From positions 1 through 64,000 of IMG/VR virus record IMGVR_UViG_3300035181_000377: DNA of 64,000 bases. One strand, written 5' to 3'. Under the pieces are notes generated by a model, which saw nothing but the letters and a program-made list of their open reading frames with translations, did no database searches and was not told the origin of the DNA. This DNA is from a virus. Positions 29,218 to 36,367 of the stretch are shown here, piece after piece. The position numbers and the translations under genes are program-made. The stretch's first letter is position 1; every line of letters starts with the position of its first letter.

Positions 29218-29943
29218 ATGGATATTAGCAACTTAACCAGAGATGCTAAATCTGTTTTAAGTGCGTTAAAAGAATTGCCAAATAACAGCGTAGTGACTAC
29301 TAAGGCTTGTAAGATACAAATCCCAAAAAGATTTGCTAGTAGAAACTTAGCTGTGATTGGTATTGATATTTATATACCTGGTATATACGTGTTGATAATG
29401 GAAGATAATAAATATGCAGTATCTACTATTACTTCTCAAATAAAAATTAACCCATTTAAAACATTAGAAACAACTATAGAAGATGTAGATTATTATGAAT
29501 TCTATTTTGAAGCTGGGCAAGTATTATTCGAGAATATTAACTTAGTTAAAAAAGATACATTATTCTACTACATATTTGATGAAATTATTACCAAAGCTAA
29601 TGTTCCGTGGTTTTTAGAATATGAAGATTTAGGTAAGATATTTGACTATGCCGCTTTTTATGCAGGTAGTAATATTGGTGAGAATCCAGAAGTAACTGAA
29701 TTAATTATTTCTTTAACTTCTAGGGATGCAATAAATAAGATGAATTTTTACAGACATACTGTGAAGAATCGTTCTTATTTAAAAACTAATCCACCTGAAT
29801 ATGTAGCGCTGAATAGTGTTATATATTCCGCATCAAGTACATTAAATAAAATAGCAGGGTCATATGTTAGCGATGGTATTGTGTCTGCTTTAGTTGACAC
29901 TACTACCGAAGCAAGCAAGATAGAGAAATTATTAAGAGCATAA
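29218..29943 (+). CDS. Hypothetical protein, last gene of RNA polymerase operon
   Basis: The product is 241 residues with a mixed alpha/beta pattern and no recognised motif. It begins 3 bases after the previous stop (TAAGATATG) and is closed by a 13-bp terminator. The organisation makes beta', beta, and the genes at 27559, 27787 and 29218 one likely transcription unit of about 8.4 kb. Confidence 0.7.
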   Translation: MDISNLTRDAKSVLSALKELPNNSVVTTKACKIQIPKRFASRNLAVIGIDIYIPGIYVLIMEDNKYAVSTITSQIKINPFKTLETTIEDVDYYEFYFEAGQVLFENINLVKKDTLFYYIFDEIITKANVPWFLEYEDLGKIFDYAAFYAGSNIGENPEVTELIISLTSRDAINKMNFYRHTVKNRSYLKTNPPEYVALNSVIYSASSTLNKIAGSYVSDGIVSALVDTTTEASKIEKLLRA

Positions 29944-29949
29944 CTAATT

Positions 29950-29988
29950 AAATACAGATAGCTGTGAGGCTATCTGTATTTAATTTTA
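29950..29988 (+). terminator. Rho-independent terminator of RNA polymerase operon
   Basis: AAATACAGATAGC pairs with GCTATCTGTATTT around TGTGAG, then a T-rich stretch. Confidence 0.85.
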
Positions 29989-29989
29989 T

Positions 29990-30049
29990 TTGAATGCATT
30001 TTTTTTCAGTCATATATAACATAATTGAACGTTATACGCTGTGTATAAC
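29990..30049 (+). promoter_or_regulatory. Early promoter with 5' leader hairpin
   Basis: A T tract then CATATATAACATAATTGA (30011-30028). GTTATAC (30031-30037) pairs with GTATAAC (30043-30049) across GCTGT. The block is nearly identical to that at 30599-30658. Confidence 0.75.
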
Positions 30050-30075
30050 AAAACCTTTTTTTAAGGAGATTTATC

Positions 30076-30489
30076 ATGAATAATAAATACATCGCGTTCG
30101 TGTTATCTAGCGAATCACGGGCAGAGTTACTGGCTGCATATAATCCTGCGTATGGCAGGGTCATAGCACATCATGTCACGCTAGCATTTAATGGCGTGAA
30201 CGAAGGGCTCTTTAAAGAGCTAAGTGATGAATGCACTAGCCATCTAGGGATGCAATGCATGGAAGCTGTTACGGAGTACGATGATGGCGCTGGCGTACAG
30301 TGTGTGAAAGTTATTCCTGCATCGGCAGGGTCATCAGTTCGCCGAGATGGCGGTACTTACCATATCACCCTTTCATTGGGTGAAGGTAGACGGCCAGTAG
30401 AGTCTAACAACATCCTGAAAGAGGGTGGTGTTAAAATAAAGTCGACTCACTTACGCCTATATGGCTCGGTTCAACTTTTAGATAAATAA
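30076..30489 (+). CDS. 2H phosphoesterase-like early protein, candidate anti-defence factor
   Basis: The product is 137 residues. It has the two HxT signatures of the 2H phosphoesterase superfamily: His33-Val-Thr35 in AHHVTLAF and His96-Ile-Thr98 in YHITLSL, each on a predicted strand. This family cuts 2',3'- or 2',5'-cyclic phosphates and includes LigT, RNA-repair enzymes and the phage anti-CBASS protein Acb1. It is the first gene after an early promoter with a strong AAGGAGATTT site, and its GC content is above that of late genes, so it may be an acquired early counter-defence or RNA-processing enzyme. The substrate is not decidable from sequence; RNA repair is the main alternative. Confidence 0.7.
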   Translation: MNNKYIAFVLSSESRAELLAAYNPAYGRVIAHHVTLAFNGVNEGLFKELSDECTSHLGMQCMEAVTEYDDGAGVQCVKVIPASAGSSVRRDGGTYHITLSLGEGRRPVESNNILKEGGVKIKSTHLRLYGSVQLLDK

Positions 30490-30510
30490 GTTGGCGTGGG
30501 TGATATTTGT

Positions 30511-30552
30511 TAGAGAGGATTGGTAATTACCAATCCTCTCTATTTTTTTTAT
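30511..30552 (+). terminator. Rho-independent terminator
   Basis: A 32-base perfect palindrome (30511-30542) beginning TAGAGAGGATTGG is followed by a T run. Confidence 0.9.
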
Positions 30553-30553
30553 A

Positions 30554-30578
30554 TTAATTTGATATAATTATTTTAATA
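30554..30578. repeat. 25-bp inter-cassette repeat, copy 1
   Basis: The element begins TTAATTTGATATAATTATTT and continues TTAATA. Further copies lie at 30985-31009, 31518-31542 and 32043-32067, each just after a terminator. It contains a TATAAT-like hexamer. Confidence 0.8.
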
Positions 30579-30598
30579 GGTATCTATTTTTATTTTAT

Positions 30599-30658
30599 TT
30601 GAATGCATTTTTTTTCAGTCATATATAACATAATTGAACGTTATACGCTGTGTATAAC
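30599..30658 (+). promoter_or_regulatory. Early promoter with 5' leader hairpin
   Basis: CATATATAACATAATTGA at 30620-30637; GTTATAC (30640-30646) pairs with GTATAAC (30652-30658). Nearly the same 75-80 bases occur at 29990. Confidence 0.75.
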
Positions 30659-30683
30659 AAAACCTTTTTTAAGGAGATTCAAA

Positions 30684-30938
30684 ATGGACATTTTATTAGA
30701 AGAGGCCAGTGCTACTTTAGTAGCGCTTGGATTTGTACCAGTCGTTGGGAATCCAGAATTCCTGGATTCACCAGGAAAAGACTGGTTTGGACCAGTTGTA
30801 CAAGTCTACATCTACAAAAACATGTGCGGAACATGTTCAATAGATGTAGATGGTGGCTATAAGGCCACTTGTAATGGTCCAGATATGGAAAATTTTCTGT
30901 ATCATCTTGACAAATATCACCCAGGTTGGCGTGGGTGA
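30684..30938 (+). CDS. Small early protein of unknown function
   Basis: The product is 84 residues from the ATG at 30684, which has AAGGAGATTC at ideal spacing. An in-frame extension upstream only reads through the promoter and leader and is not a real N-terminus. The protein is compact, with Cys (NMCGTCSIDVDGGYKATC), Gly and aromatic residues, and may be a small beta-rich domain. It forms a one-gene early cassette between its own promoter and terminator. No family is recognised; a host-takeover role is inferred from context. Confidence 0.75.
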   Translation: MDILLEEASATLVALGFVPVVGNPEFLDSPGKDWFGPVVQVYIYKNMCGTCSIDVDGGYKATCNGPDMENFLYHLDKYHPGWRG

Positions 30939-30946
30939 TTAAGTTT

Positions 30947-30982
30947 ATAGAGGATGGAATTACCCATCCTCTATTTTTTTTA
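30947..30982 (+). terminator. Rho-independent terminator
   Basis: ATAGAGGATGG pairs with CCATCCTCTAT, then a T run. Confidence 0.9.
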
Positions 30983-30984
30983 TT

Positions 30985-31009
30985 TTAATTTGATATAATT
31001 ATTTTAATA
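30985..31009. repeat. 25-bp inter-cassette repeat, copy 2
   Basis: Same element as at 30554, between a terminator and the next early promoter. Confidence 0.8.
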
Positions 31010-31030
31010 TCTGCGTGTATTTAATTTTAT

Positions 31031-31091
31031 TTGATTCCATTTTTTTTTCAGCCATATATAACATAATTGAATATTGTACATTCCGTACAAT
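31031..31091 (+). promoter_or_regulatory. Early promoter with 5' leader hairpin
   Basis: CATATATAACATAATTGA at 31053-31070; ATTGTAC (31073-31079) pairs with GTACAAT (31085-31091) across ATTCC. Confidence 0.75.
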
Positions 31092-31121
31092 AATTTTTAT
31101 TAATTTTTAAGGAGATTTATA

Positions 31122-31463
31122 ATGTCTACATTCAGTTTTAACTCATACGCGTTGGTTGGGCAGCTTATGGTGATGAGAGAAATGAAGGCACGAAATGTGT
31201 CTGATGAAGAAGGTATGGATTTTGTGCTGCATTCACCTGAAATGCTGTTGCTTTTCATGTCTTCTGACGAAACAGAGGACAAGAAGAATAAAGTATTGAG
31301 TTATTACAAAGCATCTTCACATCCTAATAAAGAGCTTGTCTCTGTTTTAGAGGACGCGTTATTTCTTTCGTCTTCTAGAAAAGAAACAATCCCACTATTT
31401 GATATGCTGAAAGAAGAAGCAGATAAATTCATAAAAATGATAAATTTAGAAAACATGCTTTAA
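31122..31463 (+). CDS. Early protein, paralogue of the next gene
   Basis: The product is 113 residues, helical and soluble. It aligns end to end with the gene at 31654, sharing VGQL, MKAR, VSD and the segment NKELVSVLEDA, so the two arose by tandem duplication of the whole cassette. The start has AAGGAGATTTATA. No known domain is recognised. Two diverged copies under separate early promoters suggest dosage or differing targets in the host. Confidence 0.8.
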   Translation: MSTFSFNSYALVGQLMVMREMKARNVSDEEGMDFVLHSPEMLLLFMSSDETEDKKNKVLSYYKASSHPNKELVSVLEDALFLSSSRKETIPLFDMLKEEADKFIKMINLENML

Positions 31464-31484
31464 AAAGCCACTATAACAAATTTA

Positions 31485-31515
31485 AAATAGGAGCGAATGC
31501 TCCTATTTTTTTTTA
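31485..31515 (+). terminator. Rho-independent terminator
   Basis: AATAGGAGC pairs with GCTCCTATT around GAAT, then a T run. Confidence 0.9.
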
Positions 31516-31517
31516 TT

Positions 31518-31542
31518 TTAATTTGATATAATTATTTTAATA
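31518..31542. repeat. 25-bp inter-cassette repeat, copy 3
   Basis: Same element as at 30554. Confidence 0.8.
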
Positions 31543-31569
31543 TGTATCTGTATGTATATTTTTTATCTT

Positions 31570-31628
31570 TGATTGCATTTTTTTTCAGTCATATATAGCT
31601 ATATTGAACGTTGTACATTCCGTATAAC
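31570..31628 (+). promoter_or_regulatory. Early promoter with 5' leader hairpin
   Basis: CATATATAGCTATATTGA at 31590-31607; GTTGTAC (31610-31616) pairs with GTATAAC (31622-31628) through one G-U pair, which supports an RNA hairpin. Confidence 0.75.
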
Positions 31629-31653
31629 AAAACCTTTTTTAAGGAGATTCAAA

Positions 31654-31995
31654 ATGTTTTCATTCAACTTCAATGCATTCTCGTTTGTTGGTCAGTTATT
31701 GGTAATCAAACACATGAAGGCGCGTTCTGTATCCGATGCGGAGTCCATGGAGTTCGTTGTAAATTCGCCTGAACTAATGTTATTCTTTTTGTCTTCTAAA
31801 GAAGATGTAATGAAGAAGAACAAGATATTGGAACTTTACAAAGCATCTTCACACCATAATAAAGAGCTTGTCTCTGTTTTAGAGGACGCGGCATTCTTTT
31901 CATCCAATAGAAATGAAACAATTCATTTCTATGACATTATGGTTGAAGAAGCGAATAAATTTATTGTTACAGCAGATATAGAAAATCTGCTGTAA
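31654..31995 (+). CDS. Early protein, paralogue of the preceding gene
   Basis: The product is 113 residues from the ATG at 31654 with AAGGAGATTC upstream; a longer in-frame reading crosses the promoter and is rejected. It is the sister of the gene at 31122, with conserved length and blocks (MKARSVSDAESM, KASSHHNKELVSVLEDA) but many substitutions elsewhere. It is predicted helical. It forms its own early cassette with promoter, hairpin leader and terminator. The function is unknown. Confidence 0.8.
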   Translation: MFSFNFNAFSFVGQLLVIKHMKARSVSDAESMEFVVNSPELMLFFLSSKEDVMKKNKILELYKASSHHNKELVSVLEDAAFFSSNRNETIHFYDIMVEEANKFIVTADIENLL

Positions 31996-32007
31996 TGGTG
32001 AATAAAA

Positions 32008-32040
32008 AAAATAGGAGCATTCGCTCCTATTTTTTTTTTA
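32008..32040 (+). terminator. Rho-independent terminator
   Basis: AATAGGAGC pairs with GCTCCTATT (loop ATTC), then a T run. Confidence 0.9.
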
Positions 32041-32042
32041 TT

Positions 32043-32067
32043 TTAATTTGATATAATTATTTTAATA
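32043..32067. repeat. 25-bp inter-cassette repeat, copy 4
   Basis: Same element as at 30554. Here no TATATAAC promoter follows, so the repeat itself may drive or bound the HNH-like gene at 32113. Confidence 0.75.
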
Positions 32068-32112
32068 GGCCGTTGTATTTTATAGTAAAACTATTTTATA
32101 AAGGAAACTTGT

Positions 32113-32724
32113 ATGACATTATCTATGTTAGTTGCTGGCCTAATGAAAGCTAATGAATTAGTTGAAGTAGAAGCTAAAGATTATTCAATAATAAATGCCA
32201 CATATGGAGCTTACTCTGACGCGCGTGATGATGTATTTATAGAATACATTAATGCTAAAAAAGAATTTACTGGTATATCTGTAAATAGAAATGGAGAATT
32301 TAAGGACACTGCTACTTCTGAACCTCTTAAGCTTTATAGTTATAAAGATGGAACTTTAAAAATTTGGCGTGATCAAAAAGATCAATATAAGGCAGCTAGA
32401 TTAGTGTGTGAACTATTTGTTAAAGTACCAGAAGACTTAATGAATAATTCTCCAATACTATCTTATATAGATGGAAATAAAAGTAATATTAAAGCTTCTA
32501 ACCTAGCATGGCGAAATAAAAATAACGCACAGAACAGACATACTACTACTTTATTAGTAACTGATCCAGATGGTAATGAAGAAACTTATTTTAGTATTGT
32601 TTCCTGTGCTAAAGCGATCGGGATACTTAAACAATATTTATATAATAGATTTAAAAAAGATGATTCAGATATTGGTAAGATTATTACATTAGAAAATGGG
32701 ACTACCATTAAAAAAATAAAATAA
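32113..32724 (+). CDS. HNH-like homing endonuclease family protein, catalytic His lost
   Basis: The product is 203 residues. The middle resembles the HNH homing core of I-HmuI relatives: ARLVCELFV, then ILSYIDGNKSNIKASNLAW, followed by KNNAQNR. The His normally before IDGN is Tyr here, so nuclease activity is doubtful. The C-terminus (YFSIVSCAKAIGILKQYLYN) looks like a NUMOD1/IENR1 DNA-binding module. It sits after the early cassettes without a TATATAAC promoter. It may be a decaying mobile endonuclease or a DNA-binding regulator derived from one. Confidence 0.65.
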   Translation: MTLSMLVAGLMKANELVEVEAKDYSIINATYGAYSDARDDVFIEYINAKKEFTGISVNRNGEFKDTATSEPLKLYSYKDGTLKIWRDQKDQYKAARLVCELFVKVPEDLMNNSPILSYIDGNKSNIKASNLAWRNKNNAQNRHTTTLLVTDPDGNEETYFSIVSCAKAIGILKQYLYNRFKKDDSDIGKIITLENGTTIKKIK

Positions 32725-32792
32725 CCTTGATCAGTATATAGTATTTTAATACATCATATGTTTGATACAATATACTAACTAAGGATAGAATC

Positions 32793-33548
32793 ATGGCAAA
32801 TACAATAAAGTTTACAAATACAAGAATTTTAAATAGTAAAGAAAATATTTTAACACCAGATCAAGACGGTTACTATACCTTAGTTATAGGTGGTCTTAAC
32901 ATTTATAACACTGCTGGTGATTACTACGAATATGAGGGCTCTAGAGAGTTATTTGAAAAATCTAGTGCATTCATGCGCCGAGTTCAACGCGGCGCTTTAC
33001 GTGGCGAAGTAGGGCATCCTAAGTATACTCCTGGTATGCATAACGACGAATATGTAAACCGCATTATGAATATTGATGAAACTAACGTATGCGCTCACTT
33101 TAGTGATGTCTGGTTAGATTTTGATAAAGTAAAAAATAAAGATGGTACACCTACTATCGCCATTATGGGTAAAGTAAAACCTAGCGGCCCTAAGGCAAAT
33201 GTATTAGAATCATCTTTAAAGAATCCAAAAGAAAATGTTTGCTTTTCTATTAGAGCAATTAGTGCTGAGTTTTATGAACGCGGTGAAACTATACGTGTAT
33301 TAAAAACTATTGTTACTTTTGATTATGTTAATGAACCAGGTATTTCTATCGCTGAAAAATATAATTCACCTGCTTTAGAAAATCTATCAGAACATATTGT
33401 TTTGAAAGCTGACTTTATTCGCGCTATGGATTCAACAAAGAACTCCTTAGTAGCTACAGAATCATCTAAAGAGATTGCTAGTGACATATTTAAAGTAATG
33501 GGGTGGGATATACCTGATGGTATTGTACCTGCTTATACTAAGTGGTAA
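32793..33548 (+). CDS. Prohead maturation protease (phiKZ gp175-like)
   Basis: The product is 251 residues. It carries the hallmarks of T4 gp21/phiKZ gp175-type serine proteases: LRGEVGHPKY with His75, and NVCFSIRAIS with Ser152, at the expected distance. The enzyme trims head proteins inside the procapsid before DNA packaging. The start has AAGGATAGAATC. The last residues VPAYTKW are encoded within a 24-bp sequence repeated 392 bp downstream at the end of the next gene, so the C-terminal coding end marks an insertion junction. The stop overlaps the GTG start of that next gene. Confidence 0.85.
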   Translation: MANTIKFTNTRILNSKENILTPDQDGYYTLVIGGLNIYNTAGDYYEYEGSRELFEKSSAFMRRVQRGALRGEVGHPKYTPGMHNDEYVNRIMNIDETNVCAHFSDVWLDFDKVKNKDGTPTIAIMGKVKPSGPKANVLESSLKNPKENVCFSIRAISAEFYERGETIRVLKTIVTFDYVNEPGISIAEKYNSPALENLSEHIVLKADFIRAMDSTKNSLVATESSKEIASDIFKVMGWDIPDGIVPAYTKW

Positions 33549-33551
33549 ATA
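33528..33551 (+). repeat. 24-bp direct repeat, left copy
   Basis: Begins CCTGCTTATACTAAGTGGTA and matches 33920-33943 at 23 of 24 bases. It encodes the end of the prohead protease and its stop codon. Confidence 0.9.
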
Positions 33552-33940
33552 GCTATTGTAAAGAAATCAAAGATTACGTTATTAATAATTTACGTAATAT
33601 TGATTTTGATGTAGAAATATATATATTTGGTAGTGTAGCGAAAGAAACTTGTAATGTAAACTCTGATTTAGATATATTGATTAAGTTTAAATCTTTTGAT
33701 ATTGGTGATATTCATAACTCTGTTTTTTATAATAAAAACCCAATTATTGAAACTAAAGTTAAAACTTTAATTAGTTCTAAATTAGGTTTAAATCCAATAA
33801 CTAAATCTAAATTTGATATACAATTAGTTGGAGCTTATGAACTTAGATTTTTTCCTAAACATGAAATTGAACAAATATTAGGAAATGCTATTATGGTCAT
33901 TGGTAATAAAAAACATCCGCCCGCTTATACTAAGTGGTAA
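33542..33940 (+). CDS. Minimal nucleotidyltransferase (MNT-type) in an inserted unit
   Basis: The product is 132 residues from a GTG that overlaps the protease stop, implying coupled translation. Residues 29-45 show the nucleotidyltransferase signature FGSVAKETCNVNSDLDILI (GS, then DxD), as in antitoxin-like MNT proteins that transfer AMP or other nucleotides. Its last seven residues, PPAYTKW, copy the end of the preceding protease because both ends of the unit carry the same 24-bp repeat. The unit therefore looks inserted into the protease gene end while restoring it. No HEPN partner lies beside it. The biological role is unknown. Confidence 0.75.
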   Translation: MVNSYCKEIKDYVINNLRNIDFDVEIYIFGSVAKETCNVNSDLDILIKFKSFDIGDIHNSVFYNKNPIIETKVKTLISSKLGLNPITKSKFDIQLVGAYELRFFPKHEIEQILGNAIMVIGNKKHPPAYTKW

Positions 33941-33943
33941 ATA
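33920..33943 (+). repeat. 24-bp direct repeat, right copy
   Basis: Begins CCCGCTTATACTAAGTGGTA; differs from the left copy at one base. It encodes the C-terminus and stop of the nucleotidyltransferase and is followed by the terminator expected for the protease. Confidence 0.9.
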
Positions 33944-33955
33944 TCTAAACTATAA

Positions 33956-33990
33956 ATACTCATTAGGTGTTAGCCTAATGAGTATTTAAA
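33956..33990 (+). terminator. Terminator after protease and nucleotidyltransferase
   Basis: AATACTCATTAGG pairs with CCTAATGAGTATT around TGTTAG, then AT-rich DNA. Confidence 0.75.
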
Positions 33991-34012
33991 CTAGGTTCTA
34001 ATATATTTTAAT

Positions 34013-34051
34013 AATATATAACTTTAATGAAGCTAGTACGTTAATGTATTA
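34013..34051 (+). promoter_or_regulatory. Early-type promoter with short hairpin
   Basis: AATATATAACTTTAATGA at 34013-34030. TAGTAC (34034-34039) can pair with GTATTA (34046-34051), including one G-U pair. Confidence 0.6.
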
Positions 34052-34094
34052 ATTCATTTACTTTTTATTTACTTTTTGTGATAAAGGAAATACC

Positions 34095-34277
34095 ATGTCT
34101 AGTCAAGAAATTTGTTTAAATAATGAACCAGTTAAAGTATCTAACGCTGGTTTTCTTTCTGTATTTAGAGATGGTAAATGGCGGAACTTAACCGCCAAAG
34201 AAGAACACGACCTAGCGATGTCAAAAGATCGTGAAAGTTATGAGAACTTATTAAGTAGATTAATATCTGGAGATTAA
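34095..34277 (+). CDS. Small early protein
   Basis: The product is 60 residues with no recognised motif; polar, with a short basic beta-hairpin-like part (VFRDGKWRNL) and a helical C-terminus. An AAAGGAAATACC ribosome site precedes the ATG. It is the first gene behind an early-type promoter and is separated by a single base from an HNH-like gene that starts at TTG. Confidence 0.65.
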   Translation: MSSQEICLNNEPVKVSNAGFLSVFRDGKWRNLTAKEEHDLAMSKDRESYENLLSRLISGD

Positions 34278-34278
34278 T

Positions 34279-34863
34279 TTGGATTCAGAAACATACTTGT
34301 CAGAATTTAAAACATATATGTTATCCACTAAGGTGGATAACATATTTTTAGTCAATAGATTAGGAAAGGTTAAAAATAAAATAACTGGCACTATATACTC
34401 TTCAACAAGTAATGGTAAATATATTAAAATAACTTTACCTTATAAGTACATAGATGCTTTAGAAGATGCTAAAGAGGTAGCTCCACGTGGTTTATTAGTG
34501 CACCGGATGGTAGCAGAAACGTTTATCCCTGTTGATAGAAAATTACTAGAACTTACTGGTAGAGATACTCCTTTAAATAACCGTAGACTAAATGTACTTT
34601 TTAAAGACGGTGATACGCATAATCTACACTATAAAAATCTATACTGGACTAGTATGTCTGATATAGCTAAACATAGAGCACGTACTAAAACACACACTGA
34701 TAAAAAAGTAATTCTAAGTTCACGTGGTATGGATGATTTAGAATTTACATCTATTTTAAAAGCTACTGAATACATGGGGGTGAAATATAGCACTATACTT
34801 ACTGGATTAAATAGAAATAATGGTACCTATGTTTATAATGGGTGGCTTATAAAAGTCACTTAA
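34279..34863 (+). CDS. HNH-like homing endonuclease family protein, catalytic His lost
   Basis: The product is 194 residues from a TTG start with GGAG ten bases ahead. It follows the layout of phage HNH homing enzymes: VHRMVAETFIP, then LFKDGDTHNLHYKNLYW, then a C-terminal IENR1-like module (FTSILKATEYMGVKYSTIL). The His expected before DGD is Phe, so the active site is probably broken. It overlaps the small early gene's terminal region closely, suggesting joint expression. It could be a decayed endonuclease or a DNA-binding protein. Confidence 0.65.
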   Translation: MDSETYLSEFKTYMLSTKVDNIFLVNRLGKVKNKITGTIYSSTSNGKYIKITLPYKYIDALEDAKEVAPRGLLVHRMVAETFIPVDRKLLELTGRDTPLNNRRLNVLFKDGDTHNLHYKNLYWTSMSDIAKHRARTKTHTDKKVILSSRGMDDLEFTSILKATEYMGVKYSTILTGLNRNNGTYVYNGWLIKVT

Positions 34864-34894
34864 TCGTAGTAAAATTTTAATGTAGTGGTTGTAT

Positions 34895-34917
34895 ATATTG
34901 TACATGTCGTACAATAT
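34895..34917 (+). promoter_or_regulatory. Leader hairpin before 34939 gene
   Basis: ATATTGTAC pairs with GTACAATAT across ATGTC, a 9-bp version of the early-leader hairpin. No clear TATATAAC box is visible upstream, but TTTTAATGTAG at 34875 occupies that position. Confidence 0.65.
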
Positions 34918-34938
34918 AATTTTCAAAGGAGTTGTAAA

Positions 34939-35409
34939 ATGAGTGAAGTTAAAAAAGAATTAAAACCAGAAGTATTGGAAATGTCTAAAAAATTGTCAAG
35001 TGGTTTTTCAGTTGATAAAAATTCTGGTGCTGGTACGGCTGAGCCAGATATGTACAAAGCCAATCTACCAAAAGAATTGACAATGGATGTTGTTAAAGCT
35101 GTTAGCGATTATAACGGTGTGTTTATTGCTGGTGCAACCCACGCATTCGCAGAACTCGCCGTAGACGCTATGAAAGGCACTAAACTACCTTCGGCTAACG
35201 TGACTATCCCAATGGGTCATAAAGATGCACTGACGGTCAACGTAGACCGTGAGAAGCACTACGTGAATCACTTGGGTGGCGGTGAACAAACTACCAAGTA
35301 TGGTGTAGTGTCCGCTACATATGAAGTTCAAGTTGGTAAGAATAAAGGTCAGTTGAAAGCCGTTCGTTCAGTAATTCAAGAGCTAGCTTTGGCTGCACTC
35401 GCTAAGTAA
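34939..35409 (+). CDS. Abundant-type phage protein of unknown function
   Basis: The product is 156 residues from the ATG at 34939 with a very strong AAAGGAGTTGTAAA site; an upstream in-frame extension crosses the leader hairpin and is not used. It has a helical N-terminus, a central GATHAFAELAVDAM helix, a polar Gly/Thr segment (LGGGEQTTKYG) and a Lys-rich C-terminal helix. Codon choice is visibly biased to common, more GC-rich codons, which suggests high expression. It ends at a strong terminator facing the tail tube gene. No function is assigned. Confidence 0.75.
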   Translation: MSEVKKELKPEVLEMSKKLSSGFSVDKNSGAGTAEPDMYKANLPKELTMDVVKAVSDYNGVFIAGATHAFAELAVDAMKGTKLPSANVTIPMGHKDALTVNVDREKHYVNHLGGGEQTTKYGVVSATYEVQVGKNKGQLKAVRSVIQELALAALAK

Positions 35410-35429
35410 GAAATAAACTTTGGTGTCAT

Positions 35430-35470
35430 ATATTGCACGCTCATTAAGAGCGTGCAATATATTTTTTTTT
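35430..35470. terminator. Bidirectional terminator
   Basis: ATATTGCACGCTC pairs with GAGCGTGCAATAT around ATTAA, with a T run on the plus side. Confidence 0.9.
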
Positions 35471-36333
35471 TATTTAACGATTGCTGTTGAGCCAATATTT
35501 TCAGCTTCTGACTTATAACCAATTGTAGCTGAGCCAGACAATGCATCAATACCTTGAACAAATGATGGACGTAAGTTAGGGTTAGCGTTAGTAATGTTAA
35601 TAGTATCCAAGATATTCTGAGCAAATACTTTAGTACCCAGGTTATATTGAGCAATACCAGTAAATTCAATTGTCAAGTTAGACAATTCACTAGCACTAGT
35701 CAAATCACGTTTACCAATAACTTCACCATCGCTCTTAGGCATCATGTTAGTAATAACCCAAGCTTTAACTACGCGTTGATGTGTAGGATCTGGTTCAATG
35801 AATAAACACGTCATTGAATACCAGTCAGCCAACATATCTGCAGGTTTAGAACCAGGTAATGTACCAGCCATTGCAAACTTAGTATCTGGGTCCATCATAC
35901 CGTAGATAATCCAGTTCTGCAAGAAAGTATTGATAGGCATACCATACTTTTCAACAAAACCAAATGATGGTTCACTACGAGCACGTTTGCTGTCTGTGAT
36001 CTCTTGTTGCATTTCACCCGCACCGCCTACTGGATGCTCATCAAATTCAACTGTCAAACCAGCATTCAGACCTTCAATAGTTTTTGCATGAAGCTCAACT
36101 AATGATTTTAATGCCTGTACCCACTTATCTGGATTAGGCATTAATGTAAAGAATCGTGGAGATTCTAACAATATACAAAATAGATTCTTACGAACATATG
36201 CTTGGTTGCTCACCCATTCATTTAGATTAGGTGCCCAGCCTTGTTGACCACCAAAAGATAAATCTAAGATTGGTTGGTTAACATAGTTAGCATATGCACT
36301 ATTGGTTAAAATTGCATCTGTTATACGAGCCAT
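35470..36333 (-). CDS. Tail tube protein (phiKZ gp30-like)
   Basis: The product is 287 residues. Length, beta-rich pattern and position immediately after the tail sheath gene on the same strand identify it as the inner tail tube of a contractile tail, the conduit for DNA. It contains polar loops (GAGEMQQEITDSKRARSEPS) and a C-terminal Ser/Gly/Ala stretch. The start at 36333 has AAAGGTAATATTAAA. No single diagnostic motif exists, so the call rests on gene order and size. Confidence 0.7.
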   Translation of the reverse strand: MARITDAILTNSAYANYVNQPILDLSFGGQQGWAPNLNEWVSNQAYVRKNLFCILLESPRFFTLMPNPDKWVQALKSLVELHAKTIEGLNAGLTVEFDEHPVGGAGEMQQEITDSKRARSEPSFGFVEKYGMPINTFLQNWIIYGMMDPDTKFAMAGTLPGSKPADMLADWYSMTCLFIEPDPTHQRVVKAWVITNMMPKSDGEVIGKRDLTSASELSNLTIEFTGIAQYNLGTKVFAQNILDTINITNANPNLRPSFVQGIDALSGSATIGYKSEAENIGSTAIVK

Positions 36334-36367
36334 TTTAATATTACCTTTCTTTTAAAAAATTAAGAGT

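Noticed and set aside
30603-30683. Upstream in-frame extension of the 30684 gene (and the same at 31573 and 44916)
   Set aside because: The reading crosses the T tract, promoter and leader hairpin and ignores the strong ribosome site before the later ATG.
33542-33940. HEPN-MNT toxin-antitoxin pair
   Set aside because: Only the MNT half is present; neither neighbour carries a HEPN RxxxxH motif.
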